In this document: in pieces, positions 1 to 8,666 of the stretch
Layout: every line of letters starts with the position of its first letter
How positions within the stretch are numbered: the stretch's first letter is position 1
Assembly: GCA_019247845.1 (NCBI GenBank)
Contig: JAFBAL010000041.1
Coordinates: 53,942-117,941, forward strand
DNA: 64,000 bases
Direction of reading: 5' to 3'
Source: Alphaproteobacteria bacterium
GTDB taxonomy: Bacteria; Pseudomonadota; Alphaproteobacteria; Micropepsales; Micropepsaceae
Position numbers and translations under genes: made by a program
The notes under the pieces: model-generated
What the model was told of the DNA's origin: nothing
What the model saw: the letters and a program-made list of their open reading frames with translations, nothing else
Database searches by the model: none

Positions 1-231
1 CCCGAACAGCAGCGTGTTCACCGCGTCGAAGCCGCGGATCCGGCCGCTGTCGAGGAACGCCTGGAGCCCCAGTGTGAAGGCGAGCGCGAACGCCGCCCAC
101 AGCGCCATGCTGAGCGACAGGCCGAGCAGCACCGCGAAGGCGGTGAACGGCGCCAGCCCGAGCAGCAAGGCGGTCGGAATGGAGGCGCGCGCGGCCGGAA
201 CCGCGCGCGCGGCAAGCGATTTGCGCTCCAT
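1..231 (-). CDS. Membrane protein, C-terminus outside window
   Basis: Reads leftward off the window edge, so only the first 77 codons are visible. The start ATG lies one base after the TAG of the upstream TPR gene, so the two are almost certainly co-transcribed. After a short basic N-terminus (MERKSLAARA) come two strongly hydrophobic stretches rich in Ala, Leu and Phe, typical of an inner-membrane protein with several helices. I do not recognise the family from this fragment. Confidence 0.6.
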   Translation of the reverse strand, partial: MERKSLAARAVPAARASIPTALLLGLAPFTAFAVLLGLSLSMALWAAFALAFTLGLQAFLDSGRIRGFDAVNTLLFG

Positions 232-232
232 C

Positions 233-1465
233 CTAGCGGGTGGTCGCGGTCGTGTATTTGCGCTGCGTGTAGACGGTCCACAGATGGGCGATGGCCGGCC
301 ACGCACCCGCATTGGCCTTGCTCAAGGCATCGACGGCCTCGGCGTTCTTGCCCTGCGCGGCCAGCGCCTCGCCCAGGACCATGTTGGCCTCGGACGGGTC
401 CTTCAAACCGCCCTTGCTCATGGCGCGCATCGCGGCGTCGGCGGCGTCGGCGTAGCGGTTGTAGCCGTAATAGGTCTCGGCCAGCTTGAGGTCGTAGTCG
501 CCCGTCTTGCGCGCCTTGGCGATGCCTTCGAACTCGCCGATCGTGGCCTTGTCCTTGGCGGCCTTGGGACGCGCCGCGCCGAGCTTGGCGCCGGCCTTGT
601 CGGACGCCGTGATGGCGTTGGTCGAAAGGCCGTGCTCGAGGAAGGTCACCTCTTCCACCGGATAGTTCAGCTGGTCGGCGACGGCGGCCATGGTCGCATA
701 GTCCTCGACCGAGGTCTTGGCGTTGGTCAGCACGCGAAGGCGGTACAGATGCAGCGCCTCGATGTCGTGGATGCCCTTGGTGCCGAAGGCGATGTCGATG
801 AGCTGCGCCCAGTCGTTGGGATCGCCATAGTTGGTGACCAGCGTCTCGAGCGTCTTGGACGACGCGGCCATGTCGTTCGACTTGAGCTGGGTGCGCGCGA
901 CGATGTCGAGGATGCCCTGCTGCGGCGGCTCGCCGGCGGCTTGCGCGCGGGCGAGCTCCTGCTGTGCGAGCTGTTGCGCCTTGGCGGTGTCGCCGCTGTT
1001 GTAGTAGGCGACGGCGAGCGGACCCACGACCTTGGAGTCGAGCGGGCCCAGCGCCTCGAGAGCGGTGCCGTAGCGCTTCACGTTGTCGATCTTGTTGGTG
1101 TTGGAATCGAGCAGCACCGCGTTGGTCAGGACGTTCTTCTTCTTCTCGGCCGGGAGCGCGGGCGAGTCCGCCATCTTCTCATAGGCCACCGCCGCGTTGG
1201 CATAGTCCTTCTGGCCGATATAGATGTTGGCGTAGAACTCCTGGATCGTGAACTTGTCGAAATCGGTGAGGTTCGGCATCGCGTCCGCTTCCTTCACGCT
1301 CGCCAGCGCCGTCGCCAGGTCGTTGTCCTTCATCGCTTTCTGGGCCGCGACCAGCGGCTTGGCGAGCTCCTTGCTGACCTTCTGGTCTTCCGCATGGCCG
1401 GGTGACGCGAAAAACGCTGCGGCAAGCGAAACCGCAATGGCAAAGCGGGCGAACGGCACTCTCAT
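233..1465 (-). CDS. Secreted TPR-repeat protein
   Basis: 410 aa. It starts with a clear signal peptide (basic MRVPFARF, hydrophobic core, cleavage likely after GHA near residue 25). The rest is helical with repeated TPR-like pairs, for example ALAVAYYNSGDTAKAQQLA and a last repeat ending GKNAEAVDALSKA. TPR arrays usually bind protein partners, so a periplasmic scaffold is the reasonable inference. No enzymatic motif is visible. It is the first gene of a leftward pair with the membrane protein that follows after one base, which suggests an envelope complex. Many alternative-frame ORFs overlap it, but only this frame has a signal peptide and repeat pattern. Confidence 0.75.
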   Translation of the reverse strand: MRVPFARFAIAVSLAAAFFASPGHAEDQKVSKELAKPLVAAQKAMKDNDLATALASVKEADAMPNLTDFDKFTIQEFYANIYIGQKDYANAAVAYEKMADSPALPAEKKKNVLTNAVLLDSNTNKIDNVKRYGTALEALGPLDSKVVGPLAVAYYNSGDTAKAQQLAQQELARAQAAGEPPQQGILDIVARTQLKSNDMAASSKTLETLVTNYGDPNDWAQLIDIAFGTKGIHDIEALHLYRLRVLTNAKTSVEDYATMAAVADQLNYPVEEVTFLEHGLSTNAITASDKAGAKLGAARPKAAKDKATIGEFEGIAKARKTGDYDLKLAETYYGYNRYADAADAAMRAMSKGGLKDPSEANMVLGEALAAQGKNAEAVDALSKANAGAWPAIAHLWTVYTQRKYTTATTR

Positions 1466-1594
1466 GGCAATTCCTCTTCTTCTTGAAACGACGCGCCCCG
1501 CTCGAGGGCAGCATCCTAAGGCGGATTATAACTTTACTGCGTCGCGTCCGTGTTTCCAATGTGGCACGATATTGCGCCGCAGCAGGGACGATTC

Positions 1595-2020
1595 ATGAAC
1601 GATCCGGCAATGTCTTCGGCCTCCGCCTTGCCCGAAGGGGCGGAGGATATCTCCAACGGCGGCTTCAATCTTTTCGCCGGCCCCTTCTATCGCCTGCCCG
1701 ACGACGGCGAAGTCAGGCGTTTCGCCTTCATCGTGTTGGAGAAGCACATGAATTCGGCCGGCGGCGTGCATGGCGGGCTGCTGATGACCTTCGCCGATAT
1801 CGCCATGAGCCGCACCTCGCGCCTCGCCACGCAGGCCCGGTCCTGCGCCACCATCGCACTCAATTGTGATTTCGCCGGCGCGGGCAAGCAGGGCGAGCTG
1901 ATCGAGATCCGCGTGCGCGTGACGCGAAAGACACGCAATCTCGTCTTTCTTTCGGGCGACGTGTTCAGTGGCGAGCGGCCGCTGATGACGGCGACGGGCT
2001 TGTGGAGGATTCTCCAGTGA
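1595..2020 (+). CDS. PaaI-type hotdog-fold thioesterase
   Basis: 141 aa from the ATG at 1595 (MNDPAM). The PaaI/YbgC hotdog signature is visible as GGVHGGLLMTFADIA near residues 55-70; the HGG segment caps the central helix and forms the oxyanion hole in this family. Such enzymes hydrolyse small or aromatic acyl-CoA thioesters in the cytoplasm. It overlaps the next gene, a second hotdog protein, by four bases (GTGA), so the two are translationally coupled and may form a mixed oligomer. The substrate cannot be read from the sequence. Confidence 0.8.
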   Translation: MNDPAMSSASALPEGAEDISNGGFNLFAGPFYRLPDDGEVRRFAFIVLEKHMNSAGGVHGGLLMTFADIAMSRTSRLATQARSCATIALNCDFAGAGKQGELIEIRVRVTRKTRNLVFLSGDVFSGERPLMTATGLWRILQ

Positions 2021-2418
2021 GCGCTCCGCAAGGCTTCAGCGAGATCCGCCTCATCGATCCCTTCGAGCTGCATGTCGGCCCGGCCTATGCCCAAGGCGGG
2101 AAGGGTGCGCGGCGCTACGCGTTCCTCGTCCGGCCGCATCACTGCAACATGCGCGGCGTGGTGCATGGCGGCATGCTGATGACGCTGGCCGACATGACCT
2201 TGGGCCAGGCGGTATGGGACGCGACCGACAACGCCGCCTGCGTCACCCTCAACATGCAGACCCAGTTCCTCAAGAGCGCCAATGCCGGCGACTGGATCGA
2301 GGTCGTGCCCGATCTCACCCGGCGCACCCGCGGCTTCGTCTTCATGCGCGGCGACTTCACGGTGGGGGGCGAGACGATCATGACGGTGCAGAGCGTGTGG
2401 AAGCTGCTGGGGGAATGA
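2017..2418 (+). CDS. Second PaaI-type hotdog-fold thioesterase
   Basis: 133 aa from GTG 2017, which overlaps the stop of the preceding thioesterase. A GTG 15 bases upstream is in frame but would increase the overlap. The hotdog motif VVHGGMLMTLADMTLG is present. It resembles its upstream neighbour in length and motif order but is clearly diverged, so this is an old tandem pair rather than a recent copy. It probably hydrolyses an acyl-CoA thioester. The codons for its last residues (KLLGE, stop) are echoed by two degenerate copies downstream. Confidence 0.8.
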   Translation: MSAPQGFSEIRLIDPFELHVGPAYAQGGKGARRYAFLVRPHHCNMRGVVHGGMLMTLADMTLGQAVWDATDNAACVTLNMQTQFLKSANAGDWIEVVPDLTRRTRGFVFMRGDFTVGGETIMTVQSVWKLLGE

Positions 2419-2500
2419 TCCGGGCACGATTGGCGCCGCGCAATGCTGCTGGGCGAATGAACCGGCCGCCCGGCGCGACGCGAAGCTGCTCGGCGAATAA
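2401..2500 (+). repeat. Three degenerate direct repeats at the 3' end of a thioesterase gene
   Basis: The last 18 bases of the thioesterase gene (2401-2418, AAGCTGCTGGGGGAATGA) recur in altered form at 2442-2460 and 2482-2500, at a spacing of about 40 bases. Each copy ends in an in-frame-looking stop (TGA, TGA, TAA). Pattern seen by eye; the origin is probably local duplication with decay. Confidence 0.55.
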
Positions 2501-2554
2501 CCCGACCTTAACCATGCCGTGGGACGCTCCGTGGTCGAGGGAGAAGCGTCCGCC

Positions 2555-3487
2555 ATGCTCAAGCAGCGTCCGGCCGAATTGGTGCTGGGAACGGTGCAGC
2601 TCGGCCTTGCCTATGGCGCGGCCAACCGCACCGGCAAGCCGGGCCACGCGACCGCGCTCAAGCTGGTGCGCCGCGCCGCGGCTTTGGGCATCAGCCAGAT
2701 CGACACCGCCCGCGCCTATGGCGATTCCGAGGAACGCATCGGCGAGGCGCTGGCGGGCAAGAAATCCGTCCGCACCATCACCAAGCTTTCGCCCTTGAGC
2801 GATCTCGATCGTACCGCCACGCGCGCCGAGGTGCGCCGCGCCGTCGACGACAGCATCGAGCAGTCGCTCGTCTCGCTGCGCAAGGAGAAGCTCGATTGCC
2901 TGTTGCTGCATCGCGCCCAGCACATGTGGGCCTGGGGCGGCTGGGTGTGGGAGCGGCTGATCGAGCGGCTCGAGGACGGCAGCGTGCTGTCCCTCGGCGT
3001 CTCGGTGCAATCGCCGGTCGAGGCGCTGGCGGCGCTGGCCTGTCCCGACGTCGTGCATCTGCAATTGCCGTTCAACCTGCTCGACTGGCGCTGGCTCGAG
3101 GACGGCTTCCAGGCCTGCCTCGCCGCGCGGCCGGGCGTCACCGTGCATGCGCGCAGCGCGTTCCTGCAAGGCATCCTCGCCGCGCACGATCCCGAAATCT
3201 GGCCCGAGATCCGCGGCGTCGACGCCACCGCGATGGTGCGCATGATCGCGACGCTCACCGAAGTCTTCGACCGCGAGACGCCGGCCGACCTGTGCCTCGC
3301 CTATGCGCGCGGCCAAAGCTGGATCGACGGCGTCGTGGTCGGCCTGGAATCCGAAGACCAGCTCGACGACAACTTCCGCCTCTTCGTGAAGCCGCCGCTG
3401 ACGCCGGAGCAATGCCGTTCCGTCGCCGCGCGCATCCCGCGCATGCCGGTCGCGCTCCTCGATCCCTCGCGCTGGCCGAAGACGTGA
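2555..3487 (+). CDS. Aldo/keto reductase
   Basis: 310 aa from ATG 2555. It has the AKR TIM-barrel order: ELVLGTVQLGLAYG at the N-terminus, the DTARAYGDSE segment with catalytic Asp and Tyr, a Lys in TKLSP, and LDCLLLHRA with the catalytic His. The C-terminal NADPH-binding part is less typical, as in the subgroup often found in sugar or polysaccharide clusters. It probably reduces a carbonyl to an alcohol using NAD(P)H. Its stop overlaps the GTG start of a short-chain dehydrogenase, so the two reductases are coupled and may act on one pathway. Substrate unknown. Confidence 0.85.
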   Translation: MLKQRPAELVLGTVQLGLAYGAANRTGKPGHATALKLVRRAAALGISQIDTARAYGDSEERIGEALAGKKSVRTITKLSPLSDLDRTATRAEVRRAVDDSIEQSLVSLRKEKLDCLLLHRAQHMWAWGGWVWERLIERLEDGSVLSLGVSVQSPVEALAALACPDVVHLQLPFNLLDWRWLEDGFQACLAARPGVTVHARSAFLQGILAAHDPEIWPEIRGVDATAMVRMIATLTEVFDRETPADLCLAYARGQSWIDGVVVGLESEDQLDDNFRLFVKPPLTPEQCRSVAARIPRMPVALLDPSRWPKT

Positions 3488-4245
3488 GCGAACTCTTCCG
3501 CCTCGACGGCCGCGTCGCCTTTGTGTCGGGCGCGGCGGGGCATCTGGGCCGGGCGATGACGCGGGTGCTGTGCGAAGCGGGCGCGCATGTCATCCTGAAC
3601 GGCCGCGACCGCGACCGCCTCAAGGCCTTCGCGAGCGAGATGTCCGGCTTCTCCGTCGAATGCGCCGCCTTCGACATGACCGACATCGCGCGGGTGCGCG
3701 AATTCTTTGCCGGGCGCGAGCGCCTCGACGTGCTGGTCAACAACGCGGTGTCGATGAGCGTGAAGCCCTTTGCCGCGCTCGAACCGTCCGACTTCGAACA
3801 AACCTATGCGAGCGCCGTCACCGCCGCCTTCGAAGCCGTGCGCGCCGCGCGGCCGGCGTTGAAAGCGTCGGGGCGGGGAAGCGTCGTCAACATTGCTTCG
3901 ATGTATGGCGCGGTCTCGCCCGACGCGCGCATCTATGCCTCGCCCGACCGGCAGAGCCCGTTCCACTACGGCCCCGCCAAGGCGGCGCTGCTGCAGCTTA
4001 CCCGTCATTTGGCGGCCGAGCTCGGTCCCGAGGGGATTCGCGTGAACGCTTTGGTCCCGGGGCCGTTTCCTCGGCGGGAGGCAGTGTCATCCGACTTCGC
4101 AGCGCGTCTTGCGTCGAAAACGATGCTCGGCCGAACCGGCACGGCGGACGAGATCGGCGGGCCGCTGCTGTTCCTGGCGTCCGGCGCCTCGAGCTACGTG
4201 ACGGGGGCAGCGCTCGCCGTCGATGGCGGTTGGACGGCCTGGTGA
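3484..4245 (+). CDS. Short-chain dehydrogenase/reductase (SDR)
   Basis: 253 aa from GTG 3484, overlapping the aldo/keto reductase stop. A classical SDR: the nucleotide-binding glycine motif GAAGHLGRA near residue 15, DVLVNNAV, a Ser in VVNIASMYG, and a Tyr-x3-Lys catalytic pair in HYGPAKAAL. The C-terminal GAALAVDGGWTAW is typical. The reading frame stays open upstream for several hundred bases inside the AKR gene, but homology begins only at this GTG. It likely oxidises or reduces a hydroxyl group with NAD(P); the substrate is undetermined. Confidence 0.88.
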   Translation: MSELFRLDGRVAFVSGAAGHLGRAMTRVLCEAGAHVILNGRDRDRLKAFASEMSGFSVECAAFDMTDIARVREFFAGRERLDVLVNNAVSMSVKPFAALEPSDFEQTYASAVTAAFEAVRAARPALKASGRGSVVNIASMYGAVSPDARIYASPDRQSPFHYGPAKAALLQLTRHLAAELGPEGIRVNALVPGPFPRREAVSSDFAARLASKTMLGRTGTADEIGGPLLFLASGASSYVTGAALAVDGGWTAW

Positions 4246-4255
4246 GCTATAGAAG

Positions 4256-6097
4256 ATGAACATGGCCTTCCTCTCCTCCTTCCGCGCCGGGCAAGAGACC
4301 GTCTATCCGGACGCCCTTCGCGCGCGGCTGCGCAACTTCCCGCTGCTGCAGGATCTGGGCGACGCGGCGCTGAAGCGCGTGCTGGCCGAGGCCAACTGGT
4401 TCGGGCTTCCCGGCGGCATGCAGCTCCGGCGCGACGGCGAGAACGCGCAGGCCCTGTTCCTGGTGGTGACCGGAAGCCTCGGCGTCTTCGTCGACGACGA
4501 GGACCGCAAGAAGCGCCGCCTCGTCGCCCATGTCGGCGCCGGCGAGACGGTGGGCGAGATGTCGTTGATCTCGGGCGAGAAAGAGCATTCCGCCGAGCTG
4601 GTGGCGCTGCGCGACACCGAGCTCTTGCGCATCTCGCCGCAAGGCTTCGAGGCGCTGATCACGCGCCATCCGCGCGTCATGCTCAATCTCATGCGCGTGC
4701 TGGTGAAGCGCCTGCATGCCACGACCAAAAGCGGCAGCGACGGCACGCGGGCCAAGACCTTCGCCATCGTGCCGCTGCAGGACGGCCTTGCGGGCGAGCC
4801 GATCGCGCGCCGCATCGCCGCGGCGCTGACCGAGATGGGCTCGAAAGCGGCGGTGCTCGATTCGTCTTCGGCCGAGCAATCGGCGGAATGGTTCAACGCC
4901 TTCGAAGCGGCGCACGACGTCGTGTTCTATCGTGGCGACGCGCCCGACACGGCGTGGACGCATCTCTGCCTCAGGCAGGCCGACCGCATCTTCCTTCTGG
5001 CGCGCGCCGACCGGCCGATGCCGCAGCGGCCGATCGATCTTCCGCCGTATAAGGAACGCGCGGGCAGCCTGCCTCAGCTTCTCCTGCTGCACGAATCGGG
5101 CGGATCGCAGACCCTGCCCGAGCATTTCGCGGTCCGGAGCGGCGTGTTCGAGTCGCATCATCACCTGCGTGCCGGCAACACCAACGACATCCAGCGCCTG
5201 GCGCGCTTCATCGCCGGGCGCGCGGTCGGGCTCGTGCTCGCGGGCGGCGGCGCGCGCGGCTTCGCCCATATCGGCATCATCAAGGCGCTGACCGAGGCGG
5301 GCGTGCCCTTCGATCACCTGGGCGGCACCTCGATGGGCGCGATCATCGCGGCCGGCATCGCGCTCGAATGGAGCATCCCGGAGCTCACCGAGCGCGTGCG
5401 CGCGGCCTTCGTCGAGGCCAATCCTCTTTCCGACTACACGCTGCCCCTGATCGCGCTGGTGCGCGGCAAGAAGGTCTCCGGCCTGCTGCGCCAGCATTTC
5501 GGCGACGTGCGCATCGAAGAGCTGCCCAAGCCGTTCTTCTGCGTCTCGTCGGACCTGACCACCGGCCGCATCCACGACCACAGGAGCGGCGCGCTGTGGC
5601 GGGCGCTGCGCGCCAGCGTGGCGCTGCCGGGAATCCTGCCGCCCGTCACCCATCACGGCCACCTGCTGGTCGACGGCGGCGTGATGAACAACCTGCCCGT
5701 CGACGTGATGCGCCAGCGCGAGACCGGCCCGATCATCGCCTCCGACGTCACCGGCGAGGTCGACCTGATGGTGCGCGACGACCGCTACGGCGAGCGGCCG
5801 TGGTGGTGGCTGATCGGCCAGCGCATGCGCGGCACGCCCTCGATCATCTCGATCCTGATGCGCTCCGGCACCGTGGGCTCGGAAGCCCAGCGCCGCGTCG
5901 TGCGCGAGCAGGCCGACTATCTCTTCGAGCCGCCGCTGCCGGACATCGGCCTTCGCGACTGGAAGAGCTTCGACCGCGCCATCGCCGAAGGCTACGAGCA
6001 TGCCATGGAGCGCATCGAGAAGAACGGCGTGCCGCTGACGCAGCTCTGGACCGACGGCCCCGCCGTGGCGCTTCATGCGCACGAGGCGGTGGCTTAG
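4256..6097 (+). CDS. Patatin-like phospholipase with N-terminal cyclic-nucleotide-binding domain (NTE type)
   Basis: 613 aa. Residues about 20-150 form a cNMP-binding-type beta-roll (FPLLQDLGDAALKRVLAEA to GETVGEMSLISGE). A linker follows, then from about residue 325 a patatin domain with the oxyanion loop GGGARGFAH, the nucleophile elbow GTSMG and the catalytic Asp in VDGGVMNNLP. This is the layout of neuropathy-target-esterase-like lysophospholipases, which hydrolyse phospholipid acyl chains at the membrane. All catalytic residues are present. The gene begins ten bases after the SDR stop and may share its transcript. Whether the N-terminal domain binds a cyclic nucleotide is not decidable from sequence. 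Confidence 0.88.
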   Translation: MNMAFLSSFRAGQETVYPDALRARLRNFPLLQDLGDAALKRVLAEANWFGLPGGMQLRRDGENAQALFLVVTGSLGVFVDDEDRKKRRLVAHVGAGETVGEMSLISGEKEHSAELVALRDTELLRISPQGFEALITRHPRVMLNLMRVLVKRLHATTKSGSDGTRAKTFAIVPLQDGLAGEPIARRIAAALTEMGSKAAVLDSSSAEQSAEWFNAFEAAHDVVFYRGDAPDTAWTHLCLRQADRIFLLARADRPMPQRPIDLPPYKERAGSLPQLLLLHESGGSQTLPEHFAVRSGVFESHHHLRAGNTNDIQRLARFIAGRAVGLVLAGGGARGFAHIGIIKALTEAGVPFDHLGGTSMGAIIAAGIALEWSIPELTERVRAAFVEANPLSDYTLPLIALVRGKKVSGLLRQHFGDVRIEELPKPFFCVSSDLTTGRIHDHRSGALWRALRASVALPGILPPVTHHGHLLVDGGVMNNLPVDVMRQRETGPIIASDVTGEVDLMVRDDRYGERPWWWLIGQRMRGTPSIISILMRSGTVGSEAQRRVVREQADYLFEPPLPDIGLRDWKSFDRAIAEGYEHAMERIEKNGVPLTQLWTDGPAVALHAHEAVA

Positions 6098-6110
6098 AGG
6101 GGTTTAGCCA

Positions 6111-6344
6111 TCAATCCGCTTTTGCGAACTCCCTAAGGAGGTCGACTGCTTCATCGCCAAAGTGGCGATCCCATCCTGAGCTCGAGTTCACCATTACTAT
6201 AGGAAATGGATAGGGATAGTCCAAGCCGCTCGGCGCCTCTAGAACAGTCAAGTTTGTCCGGGAACGAACCTCATCTAGCAACTGCCGAAGGCCGCCAATG
6301 TCGCCGCTCCGCACCGTTACAGCGATCTTCATTTCCAACCTCAT
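6111..6344 (-). CDS. Small protein of unknown function, partner of the P-loop gene
   Basis: 77 aa, with a second possible start at residue 5 (MKIAVTV). Its ATG overlaps the stop of the upstream P-loop gene (ATGA), so it is translated with it. Predicted layout by eye: beta strand (KIAVTV), helix (IGGLRQLLDEV), strand (LTVLEA), a Tyr/Pro-rich loop, strand (PIVMVN), C-terminal helix (EAVDLLREFA). No known motif. The size and fixed position suggest an accessory or regulatory subunit. Base composition is much more AT-rich than the flanking genes, as in its partner. Confidence 0.55.
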   Translation of the reverse strand: MRLEMKIAVTVRSGDIGGLRQLLDEVRSRTNLTVLEAPSGLDYPYPFPIVMVNSSSGWDRHFGDEAVDLLREFAKAD

Positions 6345-7570
6345 GGTTCAGCCGCGATAAGCTCAGGCAGCGAATCGGCGCGACGGAAAAGCATTTGAAC
6401 ATAGCCGGGCCCCATTGAGCCAGCAGGTTGAAAACGAGTCCCCAGAAAATTTTCGGGATCCCATTCCGGCTTTTGCCAGTAACAGAAGGGGATTTGAGCA
6501 GTCATAGCGGTGGTAATCTCGTCGTCAACGCCTCGCGTAATGCGGTTTTCTTCCAAATCTTTCGGGCATATTACTGCCAACGATTTGGACTGGCGCACCA
6601 AGCGTCGGTCGCGCCATCCCACATCGGTTTTTATGTTTCCGCTTGCCCAGTCGATTTGGCTCTTTGGAAACTGGAATATACCGCTAGGTGGAGCGACGAC
6701 CGGTTCCTGATGTTGCCCCCAAAGCTCTTTCAGGCCCCAGCGGCTTTGCGAGCAATCGTAAGCAATGACTTCGCTTGGCTCTGTCTTGGCAACTTCCAGA
6801 ATCGGTAGCTCGTCTATCGCTAGCGGGGATATAAACGCGCGCTTGCGGTTGGAGTTCATCGTTTCTGCTGCCAATCGATGAGCCTCGTTGATTATGTCGA
6901 TGAAGCTGTTGTCGTCTTTGTCCCTTTTCATCTCTCTGGGAACGCTAATAGGAAACGAGAGGTAAACTATATCCGCACCGAAGATGATGATGTTTGCGAG
7001 CGCGGCAAGTGTGTTGCCGGTCGCACATAAAACATGAGGGACGTCTCTGCCTGCCGAATGCGTAACGATCATGTCTCCCAAAATTTGCTCTGCTCGACGG
7101 GAGCTTAGCAATTGTTCGACTGTAGGGCGCCCTGCGTTGTCGCGGCCCTTGGCACGCTCCTCGGTTCTGCGCCACATGGTGGGAACGTCGTCGATCAGAG
7201 TTATGATCAGCGTTGGACGGAAATCATCGCATATTTTGGGCAGGTCTATTGGGCACCGGAGGCCCATGATCGCGCTGACGTAGGTCGCGTGCAGGCTAAG
7301 AACTGTAGTTTCGTGATCCAAGGTGCTTGCATAATTTTGCCAAGCATCTCGCCAAACCGACGCTTGGCGGCCGAAATCGGAATCTAGAAAGGCCGTCCAA
7401 CTTCGTAAATCGTTACGACGGATGGACTCCTTCAAGAATTGCTTCTCGAAATCGACGAAACGAAACGACTGTCCGAAATGGGCGTTCACATAGGCCTGAA
7501 GCCGCTCCGCGGCAGACTTCTTGTCCACACCGGTCGGTCCCAATAGCAAGATGCGTTTGTGCGCTGGCAA
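6341..7570 (-). CDS. P-loop kinase-like protein with a C-terminal deoxyribosyltransferase-like region
   Basis: 409 aa, starting at a TTG (7570); an in-frame stop lies just upstream and no ATG or GTG is available. Residues 7-17 (ILLLGPTGVDKKS) line up with the adenylate-kinase-type P-loop GPPGSGKGT, but the Gly before Lys is Asp. IITLIDDVPTMWRR fits the second half of a small-molecule kinase fold. From about residue 210, VYLSFPISVPREM, and later a Gly-Val-Asp-Asp-Glu segment (TRGVDDEITTA), resemble nucleoside 2-deoxyribosyltransferase strands and its catalytic Glu region. That second assignment is inference. The gene is low in GC and sits cleanly between two GC-rich genes, which suggests horizontal transfer. 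Confidence 0.6.
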   Translation of the reverse strand: MPAHKRILLLGPTGVDKKSAAERLQAYVNAHFGQSFRFVDFEKQFLKESIRRNDLRSWTAFLDSDFGRQASVWRDAWQNYASTLDHETTVLSLHATYVSAIMGLRCPIDLPKICDDFRPTLIITLIDDVPTMWRRTEERAKGRDNAGRPTVEQLLSSRRAEQILGDMIVTHSAGRDVPHVLCATGNTLAALANIIIFGADIVYLSFPISVPREMKRDKDDNSFIDIINEAHRLAAETMNSNRKRAFISPLAIDELPILEVAKTEPSEVIAYDCSQSRWGLKELWGQHQEPVVAPPSGIFQFPKSQIDWASGNIKTDVGWRDRRLVRQSKSLAVICPKDLEENRITRGVDDEITTAMTAQIPFCYWQKPEWDPENFLGTRFQPAGSMGPGYVQMLFRRADSLPELIAAEP

Positions 7571-7665
7571 TGCACAGCCCGTTGCTCAGACAGACCTACA
7601 GTGGCTGGCGTGTAGGAGCATGTCAATGCTATCTCTGGTAGGCGCGGATAGGCCGCATTGGAATA

Positions 7666-8511
7666 CTAGCCCCGTCTCATCGGCAGCATGTCTCCGAAGC
7701 TCGCCGCGCGTTTCTCGTGCCGCGCGGTCAGCGCCTCGCGCATGTCGGTCTCGGGGTTGTACATGCCGGCCTGCCAGGTGGCGATGTAATCGAGGCCGTC
7801 GGCGATGGAATGGTCGCGGGCATAGTTGATCATCACCTTCGAGCCGTGCACGGCGAGCGGCGCCTTGTCGGCGATGTCCTTGGCCACCGCGAAGACATGC
7901 GCGAGCATCGCCTCCTGGTCCGCGAATATCTCGTTGACGAGTCCCATCTCCAGCGCCTTCTTCGCGGGCAGGCGGCGCCCCGTATAGGCGAGCTCGCGCA
8001 CCATGCCCTGCGGCAGCAGGTGACACAGCCTGGGGAAGGTGCCGACGTCGGCCGTCATGCCGATGTTGATCTCCTGCACCACGAAGAACGCATCCTCAGT
8101 CGCATAGCGGCAGTCGCAGGCGCTGGCGAAGTCGACGCCGCCGCCGACGCAGCCGCCCTGGATCGCGGCGAGCACCGGCATGCGCGCGCGGTCGATGACG
8201 TTGAAGGTCTCCTGGATGTCGAGCACGTGCTGGCGCAGGTTCGCCGCCTTGCGTCCGCGCTCCTGCGGAGCCGCCTGCGTGCCGATCGTCGTGCTCTTGG
8301 CGAAGACCGACAGGTCCATGCCGGCGGTGAAGTGCTTGCCCGTGGACGACACCACGATGACGCGCGCCCTGGCCTCGCGGTCGATGTCGCGCACGATCTC
8401 GGGCAGCTCCTTCCAGAACTCCGGCACCATGGAGTTGAGCTCTTGAGGGCGCTTCATCTGAAGATGCGCGACGGCGCCTTCGATCTCGACGTTGAAGCAG
8501 CGATAGGTCAT
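7666..8511 (-). CDS. Enoyl-CoA hydratase/isomerase (dienoyl-CoA isomerase-like)
   Basis: 281 aa crotonase-fold protein. The CoA/oxyanion motif is visible as GKHFTAGMDLS and AAIQGGCVGGGVDFA. It carries DCRYATEDAFFVVQEINIG followed by TADVGTFPRL; the Glu in QEINIG and the Asp in TADVGT match the two acidic residues used by delta3,5-delta2,4-dienoyl-CoA isomerases (ECH1 type) rather than plain hydratases. It probably rearranges unsaturated fatty acyl-CoAs during beta-oxidation in the cytoplasm. It is transcribed away from a MaoC-type gene with 155 bases between them. A generic enoyl-CoA hydratase is the alternative. Confidence 0.82.
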   Translation of the reverse strand: MTYRCFNVEIEGAVAHLQMKRPQELNSMVPEFWKELPEIVRDIDREARARVIVVSSTGKHFTAGMDLSVFAKSTTIGTQAAPQERGRKAANLRQHVLDIQETFNVIDRARMPVLAAIQGGCVGGGVDFASACDCRYATEDAFFVVQEINIGMTADVGTFPRLCHLLPQGMVRELAYTGRRLPAKKALEMGLVNEIFADQEAMLAHVFAVAKDIADKAPLAVHGSKVMINYARDHSIADGLDYIATWQAGMYNPETDMREALTARHEKRAASFGDMLPMRRG

Positions 8512-8608
8512 TGACGGCGTTCCCCAAAAGGCTTGAGCCGAACGCTAGCACCCGTGCGCGCCGCCCGCGAGCCGTATCGCGCAAGCGAAACTTGCCCTTA
8601 CGAAATCG

Positions 8609-8614
8609 TATAAT
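8609..8614 (+). promoter_or_regulatory. Candidate -10 box in the divergent intergenic region
   Basis: A perfect TATAAT lies 53 bases before the MaoC-type gene in an otherwise GC-rich intergenic stretch. No convincing -35 box is found at 16-18 bases, so this is a weak prediction. Confidence 0.3.
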
Positions 8615-8666
8615 TGCGCATGCGCGGGCGCTCGGTTACGACTTGAGGGCGCAACGGAGGTCCGCC

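Noticed and set aside
14..1405. Long plus-strand open frame opposite the TPR gene
   Set aside because: Low-complexity Arg/Gly/Val translation with no family motif; the opposite strand has a signal peptide and TPR pattern.
4247..6082. 611-codon minus-strand open frame opposite the patatin gene
   Set aside because: Shadow ORF caused by high GC; translation is His/Arg/Ala-rich without motifs, while the plus strand has complete patatin motifs.
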